The notes beneath the pieces are model-generated. The model saw only the letters and a list, made by a program, of their open reading frames with translations, was not told the DNA's origin and made no database searches. This document shows, one piece after another, positions 44,133 through 54,059 of a stretch of 64,000 bases of DNA; the stretch's first letter is position 1, and the number at the start of each line of letters is the position of its first letter. The stretch comes from Mesorhizobium sp. (GTDB lineage Bacteria > Pseudomonadota > Alphaproteobacteria > Rhizobiales > Rhizobiaceae). The DNA lies in assembly GCA_004017275.1 (NCBI GenBank), contig SAKE01000006.1:1-64000 (forward strand), given 5' to 3'. Position numbers and translations under genes: made by a program.

Positions 44133-44843
44133 CTACCGCTGTTCCACCTCGAACGAAAACACCCCGCTCGGCTTGCCTGCAGCGCCCTTCGCGTCCCCGA
44201 AATCCGGGACCTGATATTCGGCGAGCAACCGCAACCGAGACAGCGGCAGGTCGTTGCGACGGGGATCTCCGACCAGCACGTCGATGCCGGCTGCCAGGCA
44301 GCGGTCGAGGAACGGGATGACGCGTAGAGCGACCTCGCGGCCGTAGAACACGTCGCCTGCGAGCACAAGGTCGACCGGCGGCGGGGGACCCATCGTGATA
44401 TCGTCTGCGATCGCGGTGATGGCAACGCCGTTGGCTGCGGCGTTAAGGCCGATCGCTGCAACGCCGTTGCGGTCGATTTCGGCGGCGATGACGTCGCGCG
44501 CGCCAGCCATGGCGGCGGCAATGCCGACAAGGCCGGAACCGGCGCCCAGGTCGAGCACGCGGCGTCCCGCCACGGTCATCGGATGGTCAAGGACATAGCG
44601 CGCGAGCACGGTGCCGCCGGCCCATGGATAGGCCCAGTAGGGCGGTTGTGGCTCTGGCGCGTCTTCCGCATCGTCTTCGGACTCGACCAGCCGCCTCAAT
44701 CCGCTGCCTGGGTGAGCCGCATAGAACTGAATTTCTGGAAGCGCAGGCACGCGGACAAGGCGCATGCTCGCCTTGATGAACGTCGCCGGGTCGAGGCGCG
44801 CGCACCGATCCGGGGCATCGTTGTCGGCAAGATCGTCGTCCAC
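44133..44843 (-). CDS. Class I SAM methyltransferase, probable EtfB lysine methyltransferase
   Basis: A 236-residue protein with the METTL20/ETFB-KMT pattern: DPATFIKASMRLVRVPALPE, PPYWAYPWAGGTVLARYVLD, then SAM motif I VLDLGAGSGLVGIAAA (about residues 94-109). Alphaproteobacterial members trimethylate a lysine of electron transfer flavoprotein beta. The GTG at 44843 overlaps the last base of the acyl-CoA ligase stop, so the two are coupled. Linking fatty acid activation with modification of the ETF that accepts beta-oxidation electrons makes sense. Confidence 0.8.
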   Translation of the reverse strand: MDDDLADNDAPDRCARLDPATFIKASMRLVRVPALPEIQFYAAHPGSGLRRLVESEDDAEDAPEPQPPYWAYPWAGGTVLARYVLDHPMTVAGRRVLDLGAGSGLVGIAAAMAGARDVIAAEIDRNGVAAIGLNAAANGVAITAIADDITMGPPPPVDLVLAGDVFYGREVALRVIPFLDRCLAAGIDVLVGDPRRNDLPLSRLRLLAEYQVPDFGDAKGAAGKPSGVFSFEVEQR

Positions 44844-46837
44844 TATTCGCGCAGCGCTCGCCGCAGGATCTTGCCGACCGGCGTCTTCGGCAATTCGGTG
44901 CGGAATTCGATGTATCTGGGCCGCTTGTAGCCGGTCAGGTTCTCGCGGCAGAAGGCGGTGAGCGTCTCTGCGGTGAGTGCCGGATCCTTCTTGACCACGA
45001 ACAGTTTCGGCACCTCGCCCGAATGCTCGTCCGGCACGCCGATCGCCGCCACTTCGAGCACGCCCGGGTGCATCGCCACGACTTCCTCGAGTTCGTTGGG
45101 ATAGACGTTGAAGCCCGAGACCAGGATCATGTCCTTCTTGCGGTCGACGATCTTGGTGTAGCCGCGTTCGTCCATGAAGCCCATGTCGCCGGATTTGAAG
45201 TAGCCGTCCTTGGTCATCACCTTGGCGGTCTCATCCGGCCGGTTCCAGTAGCCCGCCATCACCTGCGGCCCCCGGATGCAGACTTCGCCGACCTCGCCGA
45301 GCGGCAAATTGTTGCCGTCGTCGTCGCGGATGGCGATCTCGGTCGAGGGCAGCGGCAAGCCGATGGTGCCGGTGAAGTCGCCGGCGGTGAACTTGTTGGC
45401 GGTGGCCACCGGCGAGGTTTCCGAGAGGCCGTAGCCTTCGGTGACCGAACAGCCGGTCAGCGCCTTCCAGCGTTCGGCGACGCCCTTCTGCACCGCCATG
45501 CCGCCGCCCAGCGTCAGCACCAGCGGCTTGAAGTCGAGCTTGCGGAAATCCTCATTGTTGAGCAGTGCGTTGAACAGCGTGTTGAGGCCGGGAAAGATGT
45601 GCACCGGATATTTCTGCAGTTCCTTGACGAAGCCGGGAATGTCGCGCGGGTTGGGAATGAGTACATTGCGGGCGCCTTGTTGCATGCCCATCAGCGCGTT
45701 CACCGTCAGCGCGAAGATATGATAGAGCGGCAGCGCGCAGATGAAGTTGGGATGCGCCGGTTTCGGCTTGATCGTGTAGGCGTCCTCCATCCACTGCGCG
45801 TTCTGCGCGACATTGGCGAGCACGTTTCTGTGCAGCAGCGTGGCACCTTTCGACACGCCCGTGGTGCCGCCCGTATATTGCAGGAAGGCGACATCGTCTG
45901 CTGCCACATTGGCCGGCTTGAAGCCCATGCCGGCGCCGGCCTTCATTGCGGCATTGAACTTGACATGGCCGGGCAGCGACCATGCCGGCACCATCTTCTT
46001 CACGCGGCGCACGACGAAATTGACGATCGTGCCCTTAAGGCCGCCGAGCATGTCGCCCATCGTGGCGACCACCACATGCTTGACCGCGGTCCTGGCGATC
46101 ACCGCCTGCAAGGTGTTGGCAAAGTTCTCCAGGATGACGATGGCTTGCGCACCGGAATCCTTCAACTGATGTTCGAGCTCGCGCGGCGTGTAGAGCGGAT
46201 TGATGTTCACCACGACATAACCGGCGCGCAAGACCGCCATCATCGCCACCGGATATTGCAGCACGTTCGGCATCATCAGCGCGACACGCGCGCCTCTCTG
46301 CAGGCCCTTCGACTGCAGGAAGGCGCCGAAGGCGGCCGATAGCCGCTCCACATCGGTGTAGCTGATAGACTTGTCCATGCAGGTGAAGGCCGGCTGCGCG
46401 GAAAATTGCTTGCAGGCGCCAACCAGGAAATCGCCGATCGAGCTGTAGGGCAGGGGACCGATTTCCGCCGGTACGTTTTTCGGATAGCTCTTGAGCCACG
46501 GCTTTTCCGGCAGTCCCGCGGCCAGCGCCGTCAGTGCTTTCGGCAATCGCTTGGCGGTGGCCTCGGTTGGCTTTGCTGGCGGCGGGGTCTTCCCCGCCAA
46601 TGCTTTCGACACTGGCTTGGCAACGGGCTTTGCCACAGGCGTCGTTTTTCCGGCAGCGCTCTTGGCTTGGGCTTTGGCCGCCGGCTTTGTGCTTGCCTTT
46701 GTCGGGACGGTGGCTGCCTTCGGCTTGGCCGCGGCGGCTTTGGCAGCTGGCGCTTTCGGCTTGGCCGCACCGGCTGCCTTTGGAGCCGCCTTGGCTCCGG
46801 CTTTCCCCGGTGCCGTCGTCCTTGATGCTTTTGCCAC
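44843..46837 (-). CDS. fadD: Long-chain fatty acid-CoA ligase with Ala/Lys/Pro-rich N-terminal extension
   Basis: A 664-residue acyl-CoA synthetase. The AMP-binding P-loop YTGGTTGVSKGA, the GYGLSETSP motif and the C-terminal VDRKKDMILVSGFNVYPNE are clear, giving the ATP-dependent ligase reaction. About the first 100 residues are low-complexity Ala, Lys and Pro, like a histone H1 tail, which normal FadD proteins (about 560 residues) lack. GTG at 46837 is preferred because GGAGG lies 5 nt upstream; TTG 46855 is the alternative. It is followed by a coupled EtfB methyltransferase gene. Confidence 0.88.
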   Translation of the reverse strand: MAKASRTTAPGKAGAKAAPKAAGAAKPKAPAAKAAAAKPKAATVPTKASTKPAAKAQAKSAAGKTTPVAKPVAKPVSKALAGKTPPPAKPTEATAKRLPKALTALAAGLPEKPWLKSYPKNVPAEIGPLPYSSIGDFLVGACKQFSAQPAFTCMDKSISYTDVERLSAAFGAFLQSKGLQRGARVALMMPNVLQYPVAMMAVLRAGYVVVNINPLYTPRELEHQLKDSGAQAIVILENFANTLQAVIARTAVKHVVVATMGDMLGGLKGTIVNFVVRRVKKMVPAWSLPGHVKFNAAMKAGAGMGFKPANVAADDVAFLQYTGGTTGVSKGATLLHRNVLANVAQNAQWMEDAYTIKPKPAHPNFICALPLYHIFALTVNALMGMQQGARNVLIPNPRDIPGFVKELQKYPVHIFPGLNTLFNALLNNEDFRKLDFKPLVLTLGGGMAVQKGVAERWKALTGCSVTEGYGLSETSPVATANKFTAGDFTGTIGLPLPSTEIAIRDDDGNNLPLGEVGEVCIRGPQVMAGYWNRPDETAKVMTKDGYFKSGDMGFMDERGYTKIVDRKKDMILVSGFNVYPNELEEVVAMHPGVLEVAAIGVPDEHSGEVPKLFVVKKDPALTAETLTAFCRENLTGYKRPRYIEFRTELPKTPVGKILRRALRE

Positions 46838-47291
46838 CCGTTCCTCCCTGGACAATTCTTCTTCGCCAGCGCCGCGCTCGCCCCTGAATTGACAGAGACG
46901 TCCTCCGCTGCCGCCGTTATGTCACTATGTATTGCCTCCATCGGCGACCGTGCAAGTCTTGCCCTTGCGGCAAGGCGGCGAAAGATTTGCCGCCGAAAAT
47001 CTTTCCTGCCACCAACACTCCCGCCCTGTGTCCTGGCGCAGCCTCGGCTGCTCGCAAGCGAGCGCAGCATCGATATCGCCGGATCGGCGATCAATAAAAA
47101 AATGCAGTCGTTAATAATCTCGTGAATGGAAAAAACTGCTAATTTTTTCTGCCATTTAGCAAAATCGCGGATTTTTTTCCTGCTTCCCGCGGGGTAAGCA
47201 AACGGGGTGTTCCAAAGCCGGAAAAACGGTGCTTATATGCGCGCTTCGCGAGCCTGATAGAGGGGCTTGGAAGAACATCAGGGAGTGCTCA
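46838..47291. other. Divergent promoter region between fadD and the dpp-type operon
   Basis: About 450 bp, AT-rich between 47090 and 47190, with no gene. TTCCAA (47210-47215) and TTATAT (47233-47238), spaced by 17 nt, are a possible promoter for the peptide-binding protein gene. The AT-rich stretch has imperfect inverted repeats (aatggaaaaaactgc / cagaaaaaattagc on opposite strands) that could be protein-binding sites. Confidence 0.4.
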
Positions 47292-48890
47292 ATGAAGAAG
47301 AAACTGACTTTTGCAGCCGCGTTGCTGGCTGCAAGCGTCCTGGGCGGCGTGGCCAATGCGAAAACGCTCGTTTATTGCTCGGAAGCGTCGCCGGCCAACT
47401 TCGATCCGGGTACGACGACGGGCGGCAACGATTTCGACGCTTCGTCGCGAACCGTCTATTCACGCCTGGTCGAGTTCAAGCATGGCGGCACCGAGGTCGA
47501 ACCCGGCCTCGCCGACAAGTGGGAAGTCTCGGACGATGGCCTGGTCTATACGTTCCACCTGCATCCCGGCGTGAAGTTCCAGGCCACCGATTATTTCAAG
47601 CCGACCCGTGACCTCAACGCCGACGACGTCGTCTTCTCCTTCGACCGCCAGTTCAACAAGGCGAATCCCTGGAACGGCGACAAATACCTGCCGAACCTGA
47701 CCTGGGATTATTATACCGGCATGGATATGCCGAAATACGTCGCCAAGTGGGAAAAGGTCGACGACCTGACCGTCAAGCTGACCCTGACCGAGCCGAACGC
47801 GCCGATGCTTGCCAACCTCGGCATGGACTTCGCCTCGATCGTGTCGAAGGAATATGCCGAGCAGCTGGAGAAGTCCGGCAAGATGGCCGATTTCTCGACC
47901 AAGCCGATCGGCACCGGCCCGTTCCAGTTCGTCGACTATCAGCTGGATTCGGTTATCCGTTACGCGGCTCATCCGGATTATTTCAAGGGCAAGGAGAAGA
48001 TCGACGATCTCGTCTTCGCCATCACCCCTGACGCGACCGCCCGCATCCAGAAGGTGCTCGCTGGCGAATGCGACATCGCGCCCTATCCGAATCCGGCCGA
48101 CATCGGCACGATCAAGGCCAACCAGGACGTGACCCTGATGGACCAGGCCGGCCTGAATATCGGCTACATGAGCTACAACACCACCATCCCGCCGCTCGAC
48201 AAGCCTGAGGTGCGCCATGCGCTCAACCAGGCCATCGACCGGGAAGCGCTGATCAAGTCGCTGTTCCAGGACGCCGGCGCCACGCCCGCCGAAAACCTGA
48301 TCCCGCCGACCATGTGGTCGTGGGACAAGGATGTGAAGGCCGACGCCTATGATCCGGATGCGGCCAAGAAAGTGCTGGCCGCGGCCGGGCTCACGGAAAT
48401 CCAGCTTTGGGCTTCCGATCGCGTTCGTCCTTACAACCCGAACTTCCAGCGTGCCGCCGAACTGATCCAGGCCGACTGGGCCAAGGTCGGCGTCAAGGCC
48501 GAGATCGTCAACTACGAGTGGACCAAGTATCGCTCGGAGGGCAAGAAGAAGGACCGTCCCGGCGCCTTCCAGATTGGCTGGACCGGTGACAATGGCGATC
48601 CGGACAACTTCTTTGCCACCCTGTTCGCCTGCTCCGCCATCGGCGTCTCGAACTACTCGAGCTGGTGCGACAAGGACTTCGAGGACCTGATCCAGAAGGC
48701 CAAGAAGACCAGCGACCAGGCCGAGCGCACCAAGCTCTATGAGCAGGCGCAGGTCGTCTTCCAGAAGCAGGCTCCGGCCTTCCTGCTGGCACACAGCCAA
48801 GTCTACGCGGTCGTGCGCAAGAATGTCAGCGGTTTCATGATGGACCCGCTCGGCATCCATCGCTTCGACGGCGTCGACAAGGCCGAATAG
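47292..48890 (+). CDS. dppA: Dipeptide/oligopeptide ABC transporter substrate-binding protein
   Basis: A 532-residue SBP_bac_5 family protein. The signal peptide is MKKKLTFAAALLAASVLGG, cleaved after ANA near residue 23. The mature protein carries LVYCSEASPANFDPG and the family core PIGTGPFQFVDYQ. It captures di- or oligopeptides (DppA-like; the heme-binding and peptide functions overlap in this family). GGGAG precedes the ATG at 47292. It is the first gene of a complete dppABCDF set. Confidence 0.9.
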   Translation: MKKKLTFAAALLAASVLGGVANAKTLVYCSEASPANFDPGTTTGGNDFDASSRTVYSRLVEFKHGGTEVEPGLADKWEVSDDGLVYTFHLHPGVKFQATDYFKPTRDLNADDVVFSFDRQFNKANPWNGDKYLPNLTWDYYTGMDMPKYVAKWEKVDDLTVKLTLTEPNAPMLANLGMDFASIVSKEYAEQLEKSGKMADFSTKPIGTGPFQFVDYQLDSVIRYAAHPDYFKGKEKIDDLVFAITPDATARIQKVLAGECDIAPYPNPADIGTIKANQDVTLMDQAGLNIGYMSYNTTIPPLDKPEVRHALNQAIDREALIKSLFQDAGATPAENLIPPTMWSWDKDVKADAYDPDAAKKVLAAAGLTEIQLWASDRVRPYNPNFQRAAELIQADWAKVGVKAEIVNYEWTKYRSEGKKKDRPGAFQIGWTGDNGDPDNFFATLFACSAIGVSNYSSWCDKDFEDLIQKAKKTSDQAERTKLYEQAQVVFQKQAPAFLLAHSQVYAVVRKNVSGFMMDPLGIHRFDGVDKAE

Positions 48891-48937
48891 AACTGTTAGG
48901 CGGGCGGCGCGCAATCAAGCGCCGCCCCCTTTTCAAG

Positions 48938-49945
48938 ATGCTCCGATATCTCCTCAATAAAATCGTCTTGGTGCTGCCGACGCTGATCGGCATCACCATC
49001 TGTGCCTTCGCTTTCGTCAGGCTGCTGCCCGGCGATCCCATTCTTGCCATGGCCGGCGAGCATGGCGTGTCGCCCGAGCGCTACGCGGAACTGAAGGAAC
49101 AGTTCGGCTACAATTTGCCGATCTGGCAGCAATACGCGCATTATGTCCGCGATGCCGCGACCGGTAATTTCGGCGTATCGATCTCGTCCAAGCGCCCGGT
49201 CATCGAAGATTTCATGACGCTCTTTCCGGCAACGATCGAACTCTCCACCTTCGCCATGATCTTCGCCATGGTGCTGGGCATTCCCGCCGGCATTTTCGCC
49301 GCCGTCAAGCGCGGCTCGTGGTTCGATCAGGGGCTGATGGGCACGGCGCTCGTCGGCTATTCCATGCCGATCTTCTGGTGGGGCCTGTTGCTCATCATCT
49401 TCTTCTCCGGCTATCTCGGCTGGACCCCGGTTTCCGGCCGCATCGGCCTGCAGTTCTTCTTCAAGCCGGTCACCGGCTTCATGACCATCGACAGCCTGCT
49501 CTACGGCAAATGGGATGCTTTCCGCTCGGCGCTCAGCCACCTGGTCCTGCCGGCGATCGTGCTCGGCACTATCCCGCTGGCGGTGATTGCCCGCCAGACA
49601 CGCTCGGCCATGCTGGAAGTGCTGAGCGAGGACTATGTGCGCACCGCGCGCGCCAAGGGCCTTTCGTCGGCGCGCGTCATTGGCGTGCATGCCTTGCGCA
49701 ATGCGCTCATTCCGGTGGTCACCACCATCGGCCTGCAGGTCGGCGTGCTGATGGCCGGCGCCATCCTCACAGAAACCATCTTCGCCTGGCCGGGCATCGG
49801 CAAGTGGATGGTCGATTCCATCTTCAAGCGCGACTATGTCGTCGTGCAGTCAGGTCTACTTTTGATCGCCCTCATCGTCATGGCCGTGAACCTCATCGTC
49901 GACGTGCTCTACGCCGTCATCAACCCGCGCATACGGGCGTCGTGA
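48938..49945 (+). CDS. dppB: Dipeptide ABC transporter permease DppB
   Basis: A 335-residue permease with six helices. Typical DppB/OppB features are the N-terminal VLPTLIGITICAFAFVRLLP helix and the EAA loop near residue 230 (VRTARAKGLSSARVIGVHAL). It pairs with DppC to form the channel. The stop overlaps the dppC start (TGATG). Confidence 0.93.
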   Translation: MLRYLLNKIVLVLPTLIGITICAFAFVRLLPGDPILAMAGEHGVSPERYAELKEQFGYNLPIWQQYAHYVRDAATGNFGVSISSKRPVIEDFMTLFPATIELSTFAMIFAMVLGIPAGIFAAVKRGSWFDQGLMGTALVGYSMPIFWWGLLLIIFFSGYLGWTPVSGRIGLQFFFKPVTGFMTIDSLLYGKWDAFRSALSHLVLPAIVLGTIPLAVIARQTRSAMLEVLSEDYVRTARAKGLSSARVIGVHALRNALIPVVTTIGLQVGVLMAGAILTETIFAWPGIGKWMVDSIFKRDYVVVQSGLLLIALIVMAVNLIVDVLYAVINPRIRAS

Positions 49946-50856
49946 TGAGCCAGTCGACCGAAATCGCCCCGATGGCCGCCGGCAACCCGGACCGCCTGAC
50001 CGGCTTCAGGACCTTCTGGCACTATTTCTCGGTGAACCGCGGCGCCGTCATCGGCCTGTTCGTCTTCATCCTGCTGGTGCTGGCAGCGCTGTTTGCGCCG
50101 CTGCTGGCGCCCTATGCGCCCGACATCCAGGACAAGACCGCTTTCCTGCGGCCGCCCGCCTGGGAAGCCGGCGGCTCGACGCAATATCTTCTGGGCACCG
50201 ACGCGGTCGGGCGCGATATGCTTTCGCGCCTGCTCTATGGCGCGCGCTTTTCGCTGCTCATCGGCGCGGTCGTGGTCACGTTGGCTCTCACCGGCGGCAT
50301 TACGCTCGGCTTGTTGGCCGGCTATTTCCGCGGCTGGGTCGATGTGGCGATCATGCGCGTGATGGACCTTATCCTGGCGTTCCCGTCGCTGCTCCTGGCG
50401 CTCGTTCTGGTCACCATCCTTGGCCCCGGCCTGTTCAACGCGATGCTGGCCATCGCGCTTGTCCTGCAGCCGCATTTCGCGCGGCTGGTGCGCGCTGCCG
50501 TGATGGCGGAGAAGAGCCGCGAATATGTTGTGGCGGCGAAGGTCGCCGGCGCCGGCCACATCAGGCTGATGCTTCGCACCATCCTGCCGAATTGCCTGGG
50601 ACCGTTGATCGTCCAGGGCACGCTGTCGTTCTCCAACGCCATCCTCGAGGCAGCCGCGCTCGGCTTCCTCGGCCTCGGCGCCCAGCCGCCGACGCCCGAA
50701 TGGGGAACGATGCTCGCTTCGGCGCGCGAATTCATCCTGCGCGCCTGGTGGGTGGTGACCTTCCCCGGTCTTGCCATCCTCATTACCGTGCTTGCCATCA
50801 ATCTGATCGGCGATGGTCTGCGCGACGCGCTCGATCCGAAACTGAGGAGGTCGTGA
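49945..50856 (+). CDS. dppC: Dipeptide ABC transporter permease DppC
   Basis: A 303-residue permease with an N-terminal OppC-type cytoplasmic/first helix segment (HYFSVNRGAVIGLFVFILLV), the HLLGTDAVGRD-like loop (LLGTDAVGRDMLSRLLYGAR) and an EAA loop (REYVVAAKVAGAGHIRLML). The start ATG overlaps the dppB stop, and the stop overlaps the dppD start. It is longer in frame upstream (to 49318), but that part is a shadow of dppB. Confidence 0.93.
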   Translation: MSQSTEIAPMAAGNPDRLTGFRTFWHYFSVNRGAVIGLFVFILLVLAALFAPLLAPYAPDIQDKTAFLRPPAWEAGGSTQYLLGTDAVGRDMLSRLLYGARFSLLIGAVVVTLALTGGITLGLLAGYFRGWVDVAIMRVMDLILAFPSLLLALVLVTILGPGLFNAMLAIALVLQPHFARLVRAAVMAEKSREYVVAAKVAGAGHIRLMLRTILPNCLGPLIVQGTLSFSNAILEAAALGFLGLGAQPPTPEWGTMLASAREFILRAWWVVTFPGLAILITVLAINLIGDGLRDALDPKLRRS

Positions 50857-51707
50857 TGGCGCTGCTCGATATCCAGAACCTCGTCGTCGAGTTCCAGACC
50901 GCTTCCGGTTCTTTCCGCGCCGTTGACGGTGTGTCGCTCCATGTCGACGAGCGCGAAGTGCTGGCGATCGTGGGCGAATCCGGTTCCGGCAAATCGGTGT
51001 CGATGCTGGCGGTCATGGGCCTTTTGCCATGGACAGCCACGGTCACCGCCGACCGCATGAGCTTCAATGGCCGCGATCTTCTGAAGTTGAGCCCTGCCGA
51101 GCGGCGCAAGATCGTCGGCAAGGACATGTCGATGATCTTCCAGGAACCGATGGCCAGCCTCAATCCCTGCTTCACTGTAGGCTTCCAGATCGAAGAAGTG
51201 CTGCGCTTCCATATGGGCATGGACCGAGCCCCGCGTCGGGAGCGCGCCATCGAACTCCTGACGCAGGTCGGCATCGCCGACCCGGAAGAACGGCTGAGCT
51301 CGTTTCCGCATCAGATGTCCGGCGGCCAGTGCCAGCGCGTCATGATTGCCATCGCCATCGCCTGCAATCCGAAACTGCTGATCGCCGACGAGCCGACGAC
51401 CGCGCTCGACGTCACCATCCAGAAGCAGATCCTCGATCTGCTGGTCTCGCTGCAGGCCAAATACGGCATGGGTCTGATCATGATCACCCACAATATGGGC
51501 GTGGTGGCCGAGACCGCCGACCGCGTCATCGTTCAGTACAAGGGCCGCAAGATGGAAGAGGCCGACGTGCTGTCGCTGTTCGAATCGCCAAAGAGCAATT
51601 ACACGCGAGCGCTTTTGTCGGCACTGCCGGAGAATGCCGTCGGCGACCGGCTGCCGACCGTGTCCGACATGCTGTTCGAGCCGGCGCCCTCGGGAGCCGC
51701 CGCATGA
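50856..51707 (+). CDS. dppD: Dipeptide ABC transporter ATP-binding protein DppD
   Basis: A 283-residue ATPase. Walker A is GESGSGKS (residues 40-47), the signature [16 protein letters not shown] (with Cys in the usual Arg position) and Walker [13 protein letters not shown]. Its C-terminus is shorter than most DppD proteins (about 325) and has no obvious Fe-S cysteine cluster. GAGGAGG lies upstream; the start overlaps the dppC stop (TGATG). Confidence 0.92.
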   Translation: MALLDIQNLVVEFQTASGSFRAVDGVSLHVDEREVLAIVGESGSGKSVSMLAVMGLLPWTATVTADRMSFNGRDLLKLSPAERRKIVGKDMSMIFQEPMASLNPCFTVGFQIEEVLRFHMGMDRAPRRERAIELLTQVGIADPEERLSSFPHQMSGGQCQRVMIAIAIACNPKLLIADEPTTALDVTIQKQILDLLVSLQAKYGMGLIMITHNMGVVAETADRVIVQYKGRKMEEADVLSLFESPKSNYTRALLSALPENAVGDRLPTVSDMLFEPAPSGAAA

Positions 51708-52534
51708 GCATCAAGGTCGTCGAAGGCAAGAATATCGTGCGCGACTATCATGTCGGAGGCGGGCTGTTTCGCGCACAGCGCACCGTGCACGCAGTCAAGG
51801 GTGTCTCCTTCACCGTGGACAAGGGCAAGACGCTGGCCATCGTCGGCGAAAGCGGCTGCGGCAAGTCCACGCTCGCCCGCATCATCACGCTGATCGATCC
51901 GGCGACATCGGGCGAGTTGTTCATCGACGGCAACAAGGTCGACATCGCCAAGGGCGGATTGACCAAAGAGATGCGCCGCAAGGTGCAGATCGTCTTCCAG
52001 AACCCCTATGGATCGCTCAATCCGCGCCAGAAGATCGGTGACGTGCTGGGCGAGCCGCTTTTGATCAACACCGACAAGCCGGCCGCCGAGCGGCGCGACC
52101 TGGCGATGAAGATGCTGAAGAAGGTCGGCCTCGGTCACGAGCACTACAACCGCTATCCGCACATGTTCTCGGGCGGCCAGCGCCAGCGCATCGCCATTGC
52201 CCGCGCGCTGATGCTCAACCCGAGCCTGCTGGTGCTGGACGAGCCGGTCTCGGCGCTCGATCTTTCGGTGCAGGCGCAGGTGCTCAACCTGCTCGCCGAC
52301 CTGCAGGACGAGTTCCAGCTGACCTATGTCTTCATCAGCCATGATTTGTCCGTTGTGCGTTATATCGCCGACGATGTGATGGTGATGTATTTCGGCGAAG
52401 CGGTCGAATACGGCTCGCGCGACGAGGTCTTTGCCGACCCCAAGCACAGCTACACCAGGACGCTGTTCGCCGCGACGCCGCGCGCCGACGTCGCCTCGAT
52501 CAAGACGAGGTTGGCGAAGAAGAAGGCTGCCTAA
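51704..52534 (+). CDS. dppF: Dipeptide ABC transporter ATP-binding protein DppF
   Basis: A 276-residue ATPase with Walker A GESGCGKS (residues 48-55), signature FSGGQRQRIAIARAL and Walker B LLVLDEPVSALD, then an H-loop FISHDLSVVR. It is the partner of DppD. It overlaps dppD by 4 bp. The C-terminus ends KTRLAKKKAA without the full oligopeptide-ATPase tail usual in longer homologues. Confidence 0.92.
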   Translation: MSIKVVEGKNIVRDYHVGGGLFRAQRTVHAVKGVSFTVDKGKTLAIVGESGCGKSTLARIITLIDPATSGELFIDGNKVDIAKGGLTKEMRRKVQIVFQNPYGSLNPRQKIGDVLGEPLLINTDKPAAERRDLAMKMLKKVGLGHEHYNRYPHMFSGGQRQRIAIARALMLNPSLLVLDEPVSALDLSVQAQVLNLLADLQDEFQLTYVFISHDLSVVRYIADDVMVMYFGEAVEYGSRDEVFADPKHSYTRTLFAATPRADVASIKTRLAKKKAA

Positions 52535-52540
52535 CATCTC

Positions 52541-52723
52541 TTCGTCATCCTAGGGCGGAGCGACGCGAAGCGTCGCGCAGACCCTAGGATCCATGCCGTT
52601 ACCTCAGCCGAAAGGTGCAGCGGAGCAGAATTCTGCACCGTGGCAACACTCGAACGTCACGGCATGGATCCTCGGGTCTGCACTGCGTCGCTACGCTCCT
52701 TGCTCCGCCCGTGGATGACGACG
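52541..52723. repeat. Palindromic intergenic repeat, type D, copy 1
   Basis: A 183-bp palindrome. It starts ttcgtcatcctagggcggag and ends with the inverted ctccgcccgtggatgacga, with internal arms gatccatgccgt and acggcatggatc. A second copy is at 58155-58341. It lies between the dpp operon and a convergent gene and may act as a bidirectional transcript end. Confidence 0.9.
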
Positions 52724-52739
52724 CTGGAGAGGCCGCCTC

Positions 52740-54014
52740 TCACGACAACTTCGCGATAATGGCGCGCAGCGCTTCGCCGAAGCGCCGGACTTCCTCGACC
52801 GTGTTGTAGTGGACCAGCGAGGCGCGGATAGCGCCGCTGTCCATCGAGAGGTTGAGACGCTTCATCAGCCGCGGCGCGTACATGTGGCCGTCGCGGATGC
52901 CGATCTGCATCTCGGCCATTTCCTCGACGATCCGCTGCGGCGACAATTTGCCGATGTTGAAGCAGAAGGTCGGCACGCGCTCATGGATGCGCGCCTCGTC
53001 GCCGACACCGTAGATGGTTGCCCCGCAATCCTTCAGCACGGCCAGCATCTCGCGGGCCAGCACCAACTCGTAGTCGCGGATGGCGCCCATGCCGGCGACG
53101 ATGTTGTCGCGCCGCGAGCGGTTGTTGGATGGCGCCAGATTGCGGCCGATCAGTTCCAGATACTGCACGGCGGCATCCATGCCGGAGACGTTCTCGTAGA
53201 TGAAGGTGCCGGCCTCGACCTTGTAAGGCGGCTCGTCGGGGATGAAATCCTCGCGGAAGGTCGGCAGCCGCTTCAGCGTTTCGAAGCGGCCCCACAGGAA
53301 GCCCATATGCGGCGAGAAATTCTTGTAGCCGGAGCAGACGAGATAGTCGCAATCCCATGCCTGCACGTCGATCAGCCCGTGCGGTCCGTAGTGTACGCAA
53401 TCGAGGAACACTTCGGCGCCGGCCGCATGCGCGATCTCGGCCACCGAAGCGACATCGACGATCGAGCCGATCGAATGCGCGGTGACCGTGCAGGCGACCA
53501 GGCGGGTGCGGTCGGAGACCAGCGGGCGTAGATCGTCGACATGCAGATTGCCGTCCTCGCGCATGCGCCACCACTGAAACTTGGCGCCGGCCTGCTCCAG
53601 CGCTAGCCAGGTCGCGATGTTGGCGTCGTGGTCCATATCGGTGATGACGATCTCGTCGCGTTCTCCGAGCATCTGGCCGATGCCGAGGCTGACCAGGCGA
53701 ATGAACGAGGTGGCGTTCATGCCGAAGCAGATTTCCGCCGGGCTATAGGCGTTGATGAGCAGGGCAACGCTTGTCCGCGCATCGGCAACCGACTGGTCGA
53801 CGGCGACGCTGCGGCCATAGCGGCCGCCGCGCTGCACATTGTGCGAAACCAGGTGGTTGGTCACCGCGTCGAGCACGCTCTGCGGGATCTGCGCGCCGGC
53901 GGCGTTGTCCAAAAAGATGAAATCGCCGGCCCGCTGCAAGGCGGGAAACATGGTGCGGATGGTGTCGACGGGGAACGCGCTGGCGTTCGCATTGTCGGTC
54001 TGGTGCTTGTTCAC
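52740..54014 (-). CDS. Aminotransferase class V (cysteine desulfurase-like) lacking the catalytic cysteine
   Basis: The 424-residue PLP enzyme is SufS-like in fold ([16 protein letters not shown], then [16 protein letters not shown] with the PLP lysine). Where desulfurases have the loop with catalytic Cys (GHHC) this protein has [12 protein letters not shown], so persulfide chemistry is unlikely; a C-S lyase, transaminase or racemase role is possible. GTG 54014 has AGGAG upstream. It is the last gene of a minus-strand set with an amino-acid ABC permease and binding protein, suggesting that it acts on the imported compound. Confidence 0.8.
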   Translation of the reverse strand: MNKHQTDNANASAFPVDTIRTMFPALQRAGDFIFLDNAAGAQIPQSVLDAVTNHLVSHNVQRGGRYGRSVAVDQSVADARTSVALLINAYSPAEICFGMNATSFIRLVSLGIGQMLGERDEIVITDMDHDANIATWLALEQAGAKFQWWRMREDGNLHVDDLRPLVSDRTRLVACTVTAHSIGSIVDVASVAEIAHAAGAEVFLDCVHYGPHGLIDVQAWDCDYLVCSGYKNFSPHMGFLWGRFETLKRLPTFREDFIPDEPPYKVEAGTFIYENVSGMDAAVQYLELIGRNLAPSNNRSRRDNIVAGMGAIRDYELVLAREMLAVLKDCGATIYGVGDEARIHERVPTFCFNIGKLSPQRIVEEMAEMQIGIRDGHMYAPRLMKRLNLSMDSGAIRASLVHYNTVEEVRRFGEALRAIIAKLS

Positions 54015-54059
54015 GGGTAGGCTCCTGCGAAATGCTTGGCGGGGGATCGGTTGGCGAGG

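Noticed and set aside
45023..46342. 439-codon plus-strand frame opposite the acyl-CoA ligase
   Set aside because: Antisense shadow with His/Arg-rich composition and no family.
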